Below are positions 18,391 to 27,232 of a stretch of DNA of 64,000 nucleotides, piece after piece. The notes under the pieces are model-generated. The model saw only the letters and a list, made by a program, of their open reading frames with translations, was not told where the DNA came from and did no database searches. The stretch lies in assembly GCF_002272795.1 (NCBI RefSeq), contig NZ_MLAT01000006.1, positions 58,506-122,505 on the forward strand, in the 5' to 3' direction. Origin of the DNA: Helicobacter sp. 13S00482-2. GTDB taxonomy: Bacteria; Campylobacterota; Campylobacteria; Campylobacterales; Helicobacteraceae. The stretch's first letter is position 1. Every line of letters starts with the position of its first letter. Both the position numbers and the translations under genes were made by a program.

Positions 18391-19752
18391 ATGTTACATA
18401 AAAAATTCAGTCTGATTTTTATATTTGGATGCGCCCTCTTTTTAAATGCAGAGCAAAATATTGGGGATTATGGGAAAAATCAATTTTTTTTGGGAGCAGA
18501 GGCAAATTTACTCAGTAGGACTGCGTTCACTCATCCTGCTACCATTGGATCAAATGACAAAATCAAAGGTCTTGAGAATGCCAATAATGGGATATATCCT
18601 CAAGATAGCTTTGCTTATACGAGTTTGAAGTTTTATGGTGATTACGATTACAATATCAATGACGAAAAAAAATTAAAAGTATCTTTGGGATATTTTGGTG
18701 GCGTAGCCTACACATATAATGGCGCTTATCCTTTGCCTGATGATATAAAAAAGAACAATCCTGAAGCCATCGAATTTCATCGTTTTTTATTTTATCGTGC
18801 TTTTATAGGATATGATGATCCTAATAATTTCCTTCGCATAGGGAGATTTATTGTAGAAGATGATGACTGGATAAAATCCACCGCACAAGGTGCACAGTAT
18901 ATCTATAGCGGGGATAATTTTTTAGTCAAATTGCTTGGGATTTCAGATCTAACAACCGCATTTGGTGCTTGGGTATGGGATTTTCAAAATAAAAGCATAC
19001 CAAATGGTCTTTATCAAATAAGCTTGGAGTACCACACTCAAGATAAAAAAATCAAAGTACGACCCTATATTTATTCGGTTCCTGATTATTACACCATACC
19101 AGGTTTTTCACTAAAAATAAATGTAGGAGATAAAGACACCTTCTTATGGCAGACCTACATCACGGCTTCTTATGAGAAATTTCACCACAAAGCCCACTTT
19201 AGTGATACAAAACTTCTTTTCCCTTATGTGGATGTCGGTGAAGATGCTGGAAATATTTATATTCTTCAGAGTTTTAGTTTTTTAAAAAATTATCAAGTCC
19301 AATTGAGTTATTTTAAAAATTTTGGAAATTTCAATGCAATGCTTGGAACTTATGGAAATCCAGGAATGGTGGGAATCTATGACAATAGCTATTATGCAAA
19401 CGTATGGCTGAGTGATTTTTTAGCTAAAGATTCTCAAAGTTTTCTGTTAAATACCACAACTACCGTATTAAAAAACACAGTTCTTGGGTTGTTTTACAGA
19501 GGAACGTGGTCTTACCGTAGTACTGAAAATACAGCTGGTATCTTGGCATCATATAATTGGACGCCTAATATAACACTAAAGGGAATCTTAGCATATTATT
19601 TAGATGAGACATTTGCAGGGTATAACTCTAGATTCTGGATACCCACCAAAGATGTTCCCATTCAAGCAAGAGGTCCAATCACAAAAACAGACACACCAAA
19701 AAACTTCGGGGACAGGAGTTATTTTATGTTCAACCTGATCGTGCGTTTATAG
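18391..19752 (+). CDS. Hof-family outer-membrane porin-like protein
   Basis: A 453-residue outer-membrane barrel protein. The signal peptide is MLHKKFSLIFIFGCALFLNA, followed by a strand-rich, aromatic sequence and a closing GDRSYFMFNLIVRL strand ending in a hydrophobic residue and Leu. It shares size and the DRSY closing motif with the protein at 15621-17021, so the two are probably distant paralogs of the Helicobacter Hof family. It stands alone, with speA converging on it from the right. Confidence 0.8.
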   Translation: MLHKKFSLIFIFGCALFLNAEQNIGDYGKNQFFLGAEANLLSRTAFTHPATIGSNDKIKGLENANNGIYPQDSFAYTSLKFYGDYDYNINDEKKLKVSLGYFGGVAYTYNGAYPLPDDIKKNNPEAIEFHRFLFYRAFIGYDDPNNFLRIGRFIVEDDDWIKSTAQGAQYIYSGDNFLVKLLGISDLTTAFGAWVWDFQNKSIPNGLYQISLEYHTQDKKIKVRPYIYSVPDYYTIPGFSLKINVGDKDTFLWQTYITASYEKFHHKAHFSDTKLLFPYVDVGEDAGNIYILQSFSFLKNYQVQLSYFKNFGNFNAMLGTYGNPGMVGIYDNSYYANVWLSDFLAKDSQSFLLNTTTTVLKNTVLGLFYRGTWSYRSTENTAGILASYNWTPNITLKGILAYYLDETFAGYNSRFWIPTKDVPIQARGPITKTDTPKNFGDRSYFMFNLIVRL

Positions 19753-19767
19753 CTTTTTTATTGAGCG

Positions 19768-21621
19768 TTAATTTTTCTCACTACTAGCGATTGTTTTGAG
19801 ATAACCATTCTCGCTCAGCATTATGTAGAGCTGACCCATCACTTCTTTCTTTGTTTCTTCATCAATATCTTGATTTTCTTCAATGCGTTGTTTTAAAATG
19901 CGTTCAATCTCTTTTGTATCATAATCCAAATCATCTAATACATCTAATATCGTCTGTGCTTCTAAAAGATTTTCTATTTCATAACCCTTATTCAAATCAT
20001 CATCAAAAATCACACTCAATTCAGTTGGATGAGTGAATAGATTATGTCGCATTCCTAAAACCTCTTGATAAGCTCCTACGAGGAAAAATCCTAAAAAATA
20101 TTCTTCTTTGGTCACATCTACATCGTGCAAAAACAATGGCTTGGAAGAATCAAACGCGATTTCTCCATCACTATCACAAGTAATATCCCATAAACTTGCA
20201 CTTCTTGTTGGTCTGCGATTGAGCCTATCTAAAGGCATCACAGGGAAACTCTGACCTAAGCCCCAATAATCAGGTAAACTCTGAAAAAATGAACAATTTA
20301 AAAGATAGCGTTCTTGGACTTGTTCTTGAATACGAATAATGTCATTATGATTCTTATACTTAAGGAGTTTAATAACTTTTTTAATAATAAGATGGACAAG
20401 AACTTCAGTATTGCTCCTATCTTGCAAATCAATATAGCCTAAATCAAATAAAGTCAGTAAAGATTCCATATGATCAAAACTATCGTGCAAATATTCAATC
20501 GCATTTTTTTCGCTCATACTCTGATATAAATCTAGCATTTCAGCGATAAGAGGAGGATTCTTCTCTTTAAGTTTGAGAGCCTTTTCGTCATATTCTTGAG
20601 AAAATAACTCTAAAACAGGAGTTATTAACACAGCGTGATTAGCAGAAATATAACGTCCCGATTCAATATAGATATCAGGTTCGGGTTCTTTTTTATTTTT
20701 CACAATCTCTTTAAGCGAAAACACAACATCTCCGCTAAATTCACTTAGAGTATAATTTCGATTATTGCTTCCTTCATGCTGGGTATATTCTACTGCCAAT
20801 CCTCCGCCAATATTCACACAAGTTAAACTAGTTGCTCCCATTTTCCTGAGCTCTGCATAAATATTCCCCGCTTCTCTAATAGCTTTTTTTAGAGGAGAAA
20901 TATCACTGATCTGACTCCCAATATGAAAATGAATCATTGTGAATTTATGCAAAAGATTAGAATCTTCTAAAAGTTTAATAGCTTCCAAAAGCTCAGTACT
21001 TGTAAGTCCAAACTTGGAGTTAATTCCGCCACTTTTTGCCCAAATACCCGTGCCAGTACTATGAAGACGAATCCTTAGACCTATTTTTGGATAAGGTTCA
21101 CCCATTTCTTTTGCAACTTCAATGATGGTTTCAAGTTCATTTAAACCCTCAATCGTAAGAGTGATGTCATGCCCCATATTGGCAGCCACAAAGCCTAAAT
21201 TTATCATTTCTTTATCTTTGAAACCATTCACAGTGATAGGAGAACCTTTATTTGTATATGCCATTGCTACAATCAATTCAGACTTACTGCCAGCTTCTAA
21301 TCCATAGCATTTATCTTGACTGCAAGTCACTAGAGGAAGTACAAAATTAGGCATCTGATTCACTTTGAGAGGAAAGACGGCTTTGAAATTTCCCTTGTAT
21401 TTATATTCCTGAATAGAGCTTTCAAAAGTAGTGAATATTTTTTCGATTTGTTTTTGAATCAAATGTGGAAAACGGATCAAAAGAGGACCTTTGTAGCCTT
21501 TTTCTCTAACATCATTCACGATCTCAATAAGGGCGGGTTTATTTTTATGATTTACCTTCACCACTCCATCATCAATAATAAAATCATCATTTGACCAAAA
21601 TTTGATCCCATAATCAACCAT
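19768..21621 (-). CDS. speA: biosynthetic arginine decarboxylase
   Basis: PLP enzyme converting arginine to agmatine, the first step of the agmatine route to putrescine and spermidine. The 617 residues are usual for the SpeA group (fold type III). The PLP lysine sits in FPLKVNQMPN, the C-terminal half of the barrel shows MIHFHIGSQISD, and NIGGGLAVEYT is the glycine-rich phosphate loop. It is monocistronic, with its promoter in the gap shared with ybeY. Decarboxylase active-site detail cannot be checked by eye, but family assignment is firm. Confidence 0.93.
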   Translation of the reverse strand: MVDYGIKFWSNDDFIIDDGVVKVNHKNKPALIEIVNDVREKGYKGPLLIRFPHLIQKQIEKIFTTFESSIQEYKYKGNFKAVFPLKVNQMPNFVLPLVTCSQDKCYGLEAGSKSELIVAMAYTNKGSPITVNGFKDKEMINLGFVAANMGHDITLTIEGLNELETIIEVAKEMGEPYPKIGLRIRLHSTGTGIWAKSGGINSKFGLTSTELLEAIKLLEDSNLLHKFTMIHFHIGSQISDISPLKKAIREAGNIYAELRKMGATSLTCVNIGGGLAVEYTQHEGSNNRNYTLSEFSGDVVFSLKEIVKNKKEPEPDIYIESGRYISANHAVLITPVLELFSQEYDEKALKLKEKNPPLIAEMLDLYQSMSEKNAIEYLHDSFDHMESLLTLFDLGYIDLQDRSNTEVLVHLIIKKVIKLLKYKNHNDIIRIQEQVQERYLLNCSFFQSLPDYWGLGQSFPVMPLDRLNRRPTRSASLWDITCDSDGEIAFDSSKPLFLHDVDVTKEEYFLGFFLVGAYQEVLGMRHNLFTHPTELSVIFDDDLNKGYEIENLLEAQTILDVLDDLDYDTKEIERILKQRIEENQDIDEETKKEVMGQLYIMLSENGYLKTIASSEKN

Positions 21622-21701
21622 ATTTTTTCCTCTAAGCTAGATATATTGGGTAAATTATAGCATTTATATTGAATTTTATAGCTCCTCTTAGTAAGCTGAT
21701 A

Positions 21702-21707
21702 TATAAT
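21702..21707 (+). promoter_or_regulatory. -10 box for ybeY
   Basis: TATAAT preceded by GATA and AT-rich sequence, 28 nt before the ybeY ATG; AAGG lies at the ribosome-site position. Confidence 0.55.
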
Positions 21708-21734
21708 TAGAAAATTTTATTTCTAAGGCTTAAA

Positions 21735-22169
21735 ATGTTAGATCTAAACAATGAAACAAATATCAATTTTAATCACTCTATCTTGGAAAAAATATCGCTA
21801 TTTTTAAGCCAAAGAGATATTGAACTTATTCTCACTGATAATGAAGGAATAAAAGAATTAAACTTAACGTATCGCTCTAAAGATAATGCAACAGATGTGT
21901 TGAGTTTCCCGTTTGATGATATGGGTATCATTGGCGGAAATTTACCATTAGGAAGCGTGGTTATCAATATAGAAATGGCGAAAAAAATAAGTGAGGAATT
22001 GGAGCATCCTTTAGAGTCGGAAATAGCTCTATTATTTATACACGGAAGTCTTCACCTTTTGGGTTATGATCATGAAAAAGACAATGGCGAACATAGGCTA
22101 AAAGAAAAAGAGTTGATGGGCTTATTTAACTTACCCAAAAGTCTTATTGATAGGAATGAATGCAAATAA
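21735..22169 (+). CDS. ybeY: rRNA maturation endonuclease YbeY
   Basis: A 144-residue metal-dependent RNase taking part in 16S rRNA 3'-end maturation and ribosome quality control. The zinc motif is visible as HGSLHLLGYDH, and the upstream TYRSKDNATDVLSFPF is the conserved family segment. Length is normal. It converges with queF, whose coding region ends about 100 bp downstream. Confidence 0.95.
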   Translation: MLDLNNETNINFNHSILEKISLFLSQRDIELILTDNEGIKELNLTYRSKDNATDVLSFPFDDMGIIGGNLPLGSVVINIEMAKKISEELEHPLESEIALLFIHGSLHLLGYDHEKDNGEHRLKEKELMGLFNLPKSLIDRNECK

Positions 22170-22270
22170 GCTCAAAATCTCTGAAGTTTTCGTAAGTTTT
22201 TATCAAAGTGCATTAAAAGATAAAGGCACACACAATGACTTGCCTGAATTGTTTTTATGGTATGGGAAAT

Positions 22271-22759
22271 TCAACGATTATCAATTTTCTCAGGATAGAG
22301 ATCGTGATTTTTTAATCGATACTCTGCTATGTCTTGATATTTTGTGCCTATTATTCCATAATTCACATAAGGATCAATGCTGATGCCTCCTCTGGGAGTG
22401 AATTTCCCCCACACCTCTATGTATTTTGGACTCATAGCTTTGATAAGATCTTTAAGAATAATATTCATACAGTCTTCGTGAAAAGCTCCGTGATTGCGGA
22501 AACTAAAAAGATACAACTTCAAAGATTTTGACTCCACCATCTTTTTTGCTGGAATATAGCTGATATAAATACTAGCAAAATCTGGTTGAGAAGTGATGGG
22601 GCAAAGACTTGTAAATTCAGGACAATTAAACTTCACAAAATAATCATTTTCAGAATGTTTATTATCAAAAACTTCCAAAATATTTGGATTATAATCAAAA
22701 TCATATTTTGTATTTTGATTTCCTAAAAGCGTTATATTATCCAAATGTTTTTTATCCAT
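22271..22759 (-). CDS. queF: NADPH-dependent 7-cyano-7-deazaguanine reductase
   Basis: Reduces preQ0 to preQ1 in queuosine synthesis. The 162 residues from ATG 22759 carry the nucleophile Cys in [17 protein letters not shown], plus [25 protein letters not shown] and the FTPRGGI motif of the unimodular (T-fold) QueF. I use ATG 22759 (ribosome site GGGAGC); an 11-residue longer reading from 22792 would overlap the promoter. The tail beyond NYGI is longer than in H. pylori. The pathway partner queH is at 46254. Confidence 0.93.
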   Translation of the reverse strand: MDKKHLDNITLLGNQNTKYDFDYNPNILEVFDNKHSENDYFVKFNCPEFTSLCPITSQPDFASIYISYIPAKKMVESKSLKLYLFSFRNHGAFHEDCMNIILKDLIKAMSPKYIEVWGKFTPRGGISIDPYVNYGIIGTKYQDIAEYRLKNHDLYPEKIDNR

Positions 22760-22783
22760 TTTTAGCTCCCACAAAATTTCTGA

Positions 22784-22789
22784 ATTATA
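22784..22789 (-). promoter_or_regulatory. -10 box for queF
   Basis: TATAAT on the minus strand, 25 nt before the queF ATG, with a GGGAGC ribosome site between. It lies back to back with the recG -10. Confidence 0.5.
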
Positions 22790-22796
22790 CAAATTT

Positions 22797-22802
22797 TATA
22801 AT
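22797..22802 (+). promoter_or_regulatory. -10 box for recG, close to its start codon
   Basis: TATAAT lies only 11 nt before the recG ATG, so the message would start about 5 nt before the codon. No ribosome site is visible there, pointing to a leaderless mRNA. Confidence 0.45.
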
Positions 22803-22813
22803 AAAATATCTCT

Positions 22814-24700
22814 ATGAAAATAACACCACTTGAGCATCAAAAACTCCAAAAAATAGGTTGCAAGGATCTACTTTCTTTTGCCATATACGTTCCCAAGAGT
22901 TATCTCAACACATGTTTGTTGGATTCTTTGGAAAATAACTCTATAGGGGCTGTGAGTGTTGAGATTCACTCTTTAGATTTTATCAGGGGTAAAAACATAC
23001 TAAAAATCCAAGCCTTTATGCCAAAATTTGAAAAATTTCTAGAGATGGTGATTTTTAATGCAAAAAGCTTCCATAAAAATATTTTTTCTACAGGAAAAAG
23101 TCTCTATGTCTTAGGAAAAATCGAATATAGATTCAATAAATATACAATCGTTCAACCAAAAATCACTGACGAAGTGGGGAAGATTGTACCTATTTTTAAA
23201 AGCACTGCTTTAAAAAGCTCTGTTATTTCTGAACTTGCCCAAAAACTTATTATCCAGAAAAATCTAATAAATGAAGGAATTCCTAGCAATATTGCTAAAA
23301 AAATCGAGATACTTTTTCACCCTACAAAAGAATTCTTCAAAGAATATCAAAAAACCATCTCCCTCCCAACCCCATATATGAACGCACTTAAATGGGTAGA
23401 AATCTATAGTTATCTTAAGGATTTATCAAAAAAACGAAGATATTTTAATGCCAAATATATTTGTAAGGGAGAGTATCAAACTTTTATAAAATCCCTTCCC
23501 TTCTCTCTCACTCCCGCACAAAACCAAACCATAGAAACCATCGCAAAAGATTTAGCACAACCTATTGCTGCCAAGCGTTTGATTATGGGAGATGTGGGTT
23601 GTGGAAAAACAATAGTTATTTTAAGTGCTGTCATGATGGCTTATCCTCAAAAATCTGTATTGATGGCACCTACAACTATTCTAGCTAGACAGCTCTATGA
23701 AGAAGCCCAAAAATATCTCCCTGCAGAGATCAAAACAAAACTGATTACCACAGACACAAAGGATGTTGAAATACACAAGGATATTTTTGGAGAGCAAGTG
23801 CATTTTATCATTGGAACCCAAGCTCTACTTTACAGGGATTTCCAAACAGAGGATCTAGCCCTTGTGATGAGTGATGAACAACACCGATTTGGAACCAAAC
23901 AACGCCATCAACTAGAAAAGAGTACTGAAGAAAAAACTTCTGAGCATACTAAAAAGCCTCACGTATTACAATTCTCTGCAACCCCAATCCCTAGAACAAT
24001 GGCTATGTTAAACTCAAGCCTCATAGATGTGAGTTATATCAAAGATATCCCATTCAAAAAAGACATCACCACAAAAATTATTGATAAAAATGATTTTCCT
24101 TCACTAATCTCTCATATTCACTCAGAAATCAATGAAAATAGGCAAATCGCAATTGTTTATCCGCTAGTACAAGAGAGTGAAAGTTTTGATTATCTCTCAC
24201 TCAAGGAAGGTATGATATTTTGGAAAAAACATTTCAAAAACGTGTATGTAACCTCTGGGCAAGATAAGGACAAAGAACAAATTTTACAAGATTTTAGAGA
24301 TAATGGCAATATCTTACTAGCAACCACCCTAATAGAAGTAGGCATCTCGCTTCCAAAACTCTCTAGTATTGTGATTGTAGCACCAGAGAGGTTAGGACTT
24401 GCCACACTTCACCAATTGCGTGGAAGAGTTAGCAGAAACGGCTTAAAGGGATACTGTTTTTTATACACCAACACCAAGGATTCTCAAAGACTCAAAGATT
24501 TTTCAAAACATCTGAGCGGTTTTGACATCGCAGAACTCGACTTAAAATACCGAAATAGTGGGGATCTTTTGATGGGAGAGAGGCAAAGTGGAGCAGAATT
24601 TAAATTTTTTAATATGAGCACTGATGAGCAAATTTTATCTGAAGTAAAAGACCACATCCATCGCACAAGCCGTGTAGCAGGATCTAAATTTATTGACTGA
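22814..24700 (+). CDS. recG: ATP-dependent DNA helicase RecG
   Basis: Branch-migrating helicase acting at stalled forks and recombination intermediates. The 628 residues are somewhat short compared with E. coli (693) but usual for Helicobacter. The N-terminal OB-like wedge domain is followed by helicase motifs: Walker A GDVGCGKT, DEQH at the Walker B, SATPIPRTMA as motif III, GISLPKL and LHQLRGRVSRN as motifs V/VI, and the RecG-type C-terminal tail. It stands alone; its last 11 nt overlap the convergent lipoprotein gene. Confidence 0.95.
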   Translation: MKITPLEHQKLQKIGCKDLLSFAIYVPKSYLNTCLLDSLENNSIGAVSVEIHSLDFIRGKNILKIQAFMPKFEKFLEMVIFNAKSFHKNIFSTGKSLYVLGKIEYRFNKYTIVQPKITDEVGKIVPIFKSTALKSSVISELAQKLIIQKNLINEGIPSNIAKKIEILFHPTKEFFKEYQKTISLPTPYMNALKWVEIYSYLKDLSKKRRYFNAKYICKGEYQTFIKSLPFSLTPAQNQTIETIAKDLAQPIAAKRLIMGDVGCGKTIVILSAVMMAYPQKSVLMAPTTILARQLYEEAQKYLPAEIKTKLITTDTKDVEIHKDIFGEQVHFIIGTQALLYRDFQTEDLALVMSDEQHRFGTKQRHQLEKSTEEKTSEHTKKPHVLQFSATPIPRTMAMLNSSLIDVSYIKDIPFKKDITTKIIDKNDFPSLISHIHSEINENRQIAIVYPLVQESESFDYLSLKEGMIFWKKHFKNVYVTSGQDKDKEQILQDFRDNGNILLATTLIEVGISLPKLSSIVIVAPERLGLATLHQLRGRVSRNGLKGYCFLYTNTKDSQRLKDFSKHLSGFDIAELDLKYRNSGDLLMGERQSGAEFKFFNMSTDEQILSEVKDHIHRTSRVAGSKFID

Positions 24701-25121
24701 TAGCAAAAATACCTTTTATGTGATGATCTTTCCCACAAATATTTTCAATCTTCTCTTCATCTATGCTCACTTCAATACCATCATCAGCATGTTTAAATAA
24801 AATTTTCACATTATTACTCTTACTAAAAAAATAAAATTCATCCCCCTTTTGCTTTCCTTCTCCTTCAAAAATACAATCCCTACTCTCATAAGGCGTGATA
24901 AGAGAAAATGTTAAAACATATTTATTGTTTTCTAATTGATTTAATTGCATTTTTTCCCAAGAAGTATCAGTGAGGCTCATCATATACTTAACATTTAAAA
25001 AATTTGCTTTAGCAGATTCTTTGAGTTCGCTTTGACCTTCATCGCTACTTTGTTTATCTGAGCATCCTAATAAAAATATCCATGCTAATAGCAGCGCTAA
25101 CAATATTTTTGAATTCAGCAT
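24690..25121 (-). CDS. small lipoprotein at the end of the Mla operon
   Basis: A predicted lipoprotein of 143 residues starting at ATG 25121, which has GGAG upstream (a longer reading from 25145 adds 8 residues inside the previous gene). The signal ends in the lipobox LLGC, so Cys is about residue 20. The mature part is a charged linker followed by a small beta-rich domain with two further Cys. I do not recognise the family. It is the fifth gene of the Mla operon and follows the auxiliary lipoprotein at a few nt, so a role in lipid transfer is possible but inferred only from position. Confidence 0.7.
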   Translation of the reverse strand: MLNSKILLALLLAWIFLLGCSDKQSSDEGQSELKESAKANFLNVKYMMSLTDTSWEKMQLNQLENNKYVLTFSLITPYESRDCIFEGEGKQKGDEFYFFSKSNNVKILFKHADDGIEVSIDEEKIENICGKDHHIKGIFAISQ

Positions 25122-25125
25122 TTTA

Positions 25126-25692
25126 TTACTCTCCAAATATTCCAATTAATTTATCAATAATTTTTTTTGTTACCTCTTGGAGTGCCTTCACCTCATCAGC
25201 TTTGACTTCTTGTGTTTGTATCAAAAATCCATTCATCTTTTTTCCAGATTTGAGAACATTATAACTCAAAGCTATCTGAGCTACAGGCTTGGGTTCATCA
25301 CGAATCTCTAATGAAAGCAAGGTGAGTTTTAAAATATTTCCTGGAAGTTGTGTCCCAAATGGAGGCAAATCAATTGAAACACAATGCTTAAAAGCTTCTT
25401 GAATAAATAAGTCTTTGAAAATATTTTTAGGAAAATCAATCCATTCCTTGCCTTGTAGATTCGATATTTTCCCATCATCACCATGGATGATAATTTTTTT
25501 ACTATCATAAATACCTAGACTATCAATATCAATGAGTGCAATATTTTTATATGCCCTACAAGAATTAGGAAGAACTGTAGGATTAAAATCATAAGATTGG
25601 ATGATTGGTAATTCTGATTTTATCTTTAAACTGATGCACCCTGCAAACAACAAGGGAAGTACAACAAGAAAAGAGGTGGTTGATTTTTTCAT
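25126..25692 (-). CDS. Mla-associated ABC-transport auxiliary lipoprotein
   Basis: A 188-residue lipoprotein with signal MKKSTTSFLVVLPLLFAGC (Cys19). The body resembles the ABC-type transport auxiliary lipoprotein / PqiC group, which accompanies MCE transport systems. Its start overlaps the mlaD stop by 4 nt. It probably bridges the MCE protein to the outer membrane in place of MlaA/MlaC, neither of which is here. Confidence 0.7.
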   Translation of the reverse strand: MKKSTTSFLVVLPLLFAGCISLKIKSELPIIQSYDFNPTVLPNSCRAYKNIALIDIDSLGIYDSKKIIIHGDDGKISNLQGKEWIDFPKNIFKDLFIQEAFKHCVSIDLPPFGTQLPGNILKLTLLSLEIRDEPKPVAQIALSYNVLKSGKKMNGFLIQTQEVKADEVKALQEVTKKIIDKLIGIFGE

Positions 25693-26477
25693 TTTTGGAC
25701 TCCAAATAGTGTATTGTAGGGGTTAGAATCAAAATTATCTATCACTCCTGAACCTTTTTGGAAAAATTGATTCATGCTTTTTAGGCTTCTTTCAAGCTCT
25801 ATGACAACAGGATTTAACATCTGTTTCACATCATATTCACCGCTTTCAAGCTTATGATTGATATTTGATAAAAGTAAATTAGAATTTTTTGAGAGTCTAT
25901 TGATTTCATCTTTTGTTTGCACAAGAGTTTCAGATAGTGAATCCAAGGATTTGATGATGTTAGAAACACTTTTGATATTTTCAGTGTCGGTGAGATCTTT
26001 GATATTTTTAAGTACGCCAAGCAATTCCTTAGTCACCTCATCAGCTTGAGAGGCTATTTTCCCCATAAAATTTTGTTTGAAATTCAAAATATGCGGATCA
26101 TCCTTACCTACAAATGAGGCATCATCACTCTGCTCCAAAGCCAAATATCCAAGACCTGCTAATCCCTCAGAATTTGGAGTTACGAAGGAATTTTTATGAA
26201 TGGGAATATTAGATAAAAGATTAAGTCCTATTTTTACTGTTCCTAGTCTATCTTTATCAAAAGAAACACTACTCACACTTCCTATCGTGATTCCTTTATA
26301 CTTTACAGGTGTATTTATAGTGATGCCAGAAATTTCATTATCTGTATAGACCTCATAGGCTTGATATTTATTATCATTTACCCCAATACGACCGATCCAA
26401 AATATAAAAATAACCATACACACAACTACGGCAAAAAATACGCTTCCAATGACCGTATAATTTATATTTCTTTCCAA
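25689..26477 (-). CDS. mlaD: MCE-domain lipid-transport protein MlaD
   Basis: A 262-residue inner-membrane-anchored substrate-binding protein of the Mla phospholipid system. One N-terminal membrane helix (VIGSVFFAVVVCMVIFIFWIG) leads into the MCE domain (YTDNEISGITINTPVKYKGITIGSV, then LGYLALEQ). A long helical C-terminal part follows, unlike the shorter E. coli MlaD. It overlaps the ABC ATPase gene upstream and the lipoprotein gene downstream, so the operon is tightly coupled. Confidence 0.9.
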   Translation of the reverse strand: MERNINYTVIGSVFFAVVVCMVIFIFWIGRIGVNDNKYQAYEVYTDNEISGITINTPVKYKGITIGSVSSVSFDKDRLGTVKIGLNLLSNIPIHKNSFVTPNSEGLAGLGYLALEQSDDASFVGKDDPHILNFKQNFMGKIASQADEVTKELLGVLKNIKDLTDTENIKSVSNIIKSLDSLSETLVQTKDEINRLSKNSNLLLSNINHKLESGEYDVKQMLNPVVIELERSLKSMNQFFQKGSGVIDNFDSNPYNTLFGVQK

Positions 26478-27232
26478 AATTTATCTCCTCGTGTTGAGTT
26501 AAATAAGTTGTCTTCTGTCAGACCTTCTGTCCTGGCTTTAAAACTAAATTCTCTAAGATTTCCATCAAAATCAATATGACCATCTTTTAATAGTATAAAT
26601 CTATCCACAGTATCAGCAATAGAATCTAAATCGTGCGTGATCATCACAATCGTCAAATTAAGCATTTCTTTTAGTTTCAAAATGAGTTCATCAAACTTCC
26701 CAGCACTCATTGGATCTAGACCACTTGTTGGCTCATCTAAAAATAAGATTTCAGGACCAATCGCCATTGCTCTAGCAAGTCCCACTCGTTTTTTCATCCC
26801 CCCACTGAGTTCATAAGGATATAAATCATACACCCTTTTGTTTAATCCTACCATTTCTAGCCATATCTTAGAAACCTCTTGAATTTCTTTTTTTGAATAA
26901 ACGCTATATTCTTCAAGCATAATGCCTACATTTTCCAAAACGGTTAATGAACTATAAAGAGCTCCAAACTGAAAAAGTATGCCACAACGATTCAAAAATA
27001 TTCTTCTTTTGTCTTCCTTGAGACTCCAAATGTCTTCACCAAAAATCTCAATCTTTCCAGACTTAGGATAATTCAATAATATCATAGTGCGAAGCAACGT
27101 GCTTTTACCACTACCACTCCCTCCTAATATGGCGAAGATCTCTCCTCTTTGGACTGCAAAACTAATGTTATTATGAATTATATGTTTTCCATAAGCAGTG
27201 TAGAGATTTTTAATGTCTATGATTGGTTTCAT
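26462..27232 (-). CDS. mlaF: ABC transporter ATPase MlaF
   Basis: Cytoplasmic ATPase of the Mla system, 256 residues from ATG 27232, which overlaps the mlaE stop as ATGA (a longer frame from 27286 lies inside mlaE). The order is Walker A GGSGSGKST, Q-loop ILFQFGALYSSLTV, signature LSGGMKKRVGLARA, Walker B EILFLDEPTSGLD and switch His in MITHD. It powers lipid movement between the inner membrane and MlaD. Confidence 0.93.
   Translation of the reverse strand: MKPIIDIKNLYTAYGKHIIHNNISFAVQRGEIFAILGGSGSGKSTLLRTMILLNYPKSGKIEIFGEDIWSLKEDKRRIFLNRCGILFQFGALYSSLTVLENVGIMLEEYSVYSKKEIQEVSKIWLEMVGLNKRVYDLYPYELSGGMKKRVGLARAMAIGPEILFLDEPTSGLDPMSAGKFDELILKLKEMLNLTIVMITHDLDSIADTVDRFILLKDGHIDFDGNLREFSFKARTEGLTEDNLFNSTRGDKFWKEI

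Noticed and set aside
22147..22383. 78-codon frame between ybeY and queF
   Set aside because: The first 40 residues look protein-like, but the rest overlaps queF in antisense, both ends overlap firm genes, and there is no clear ribosome site.
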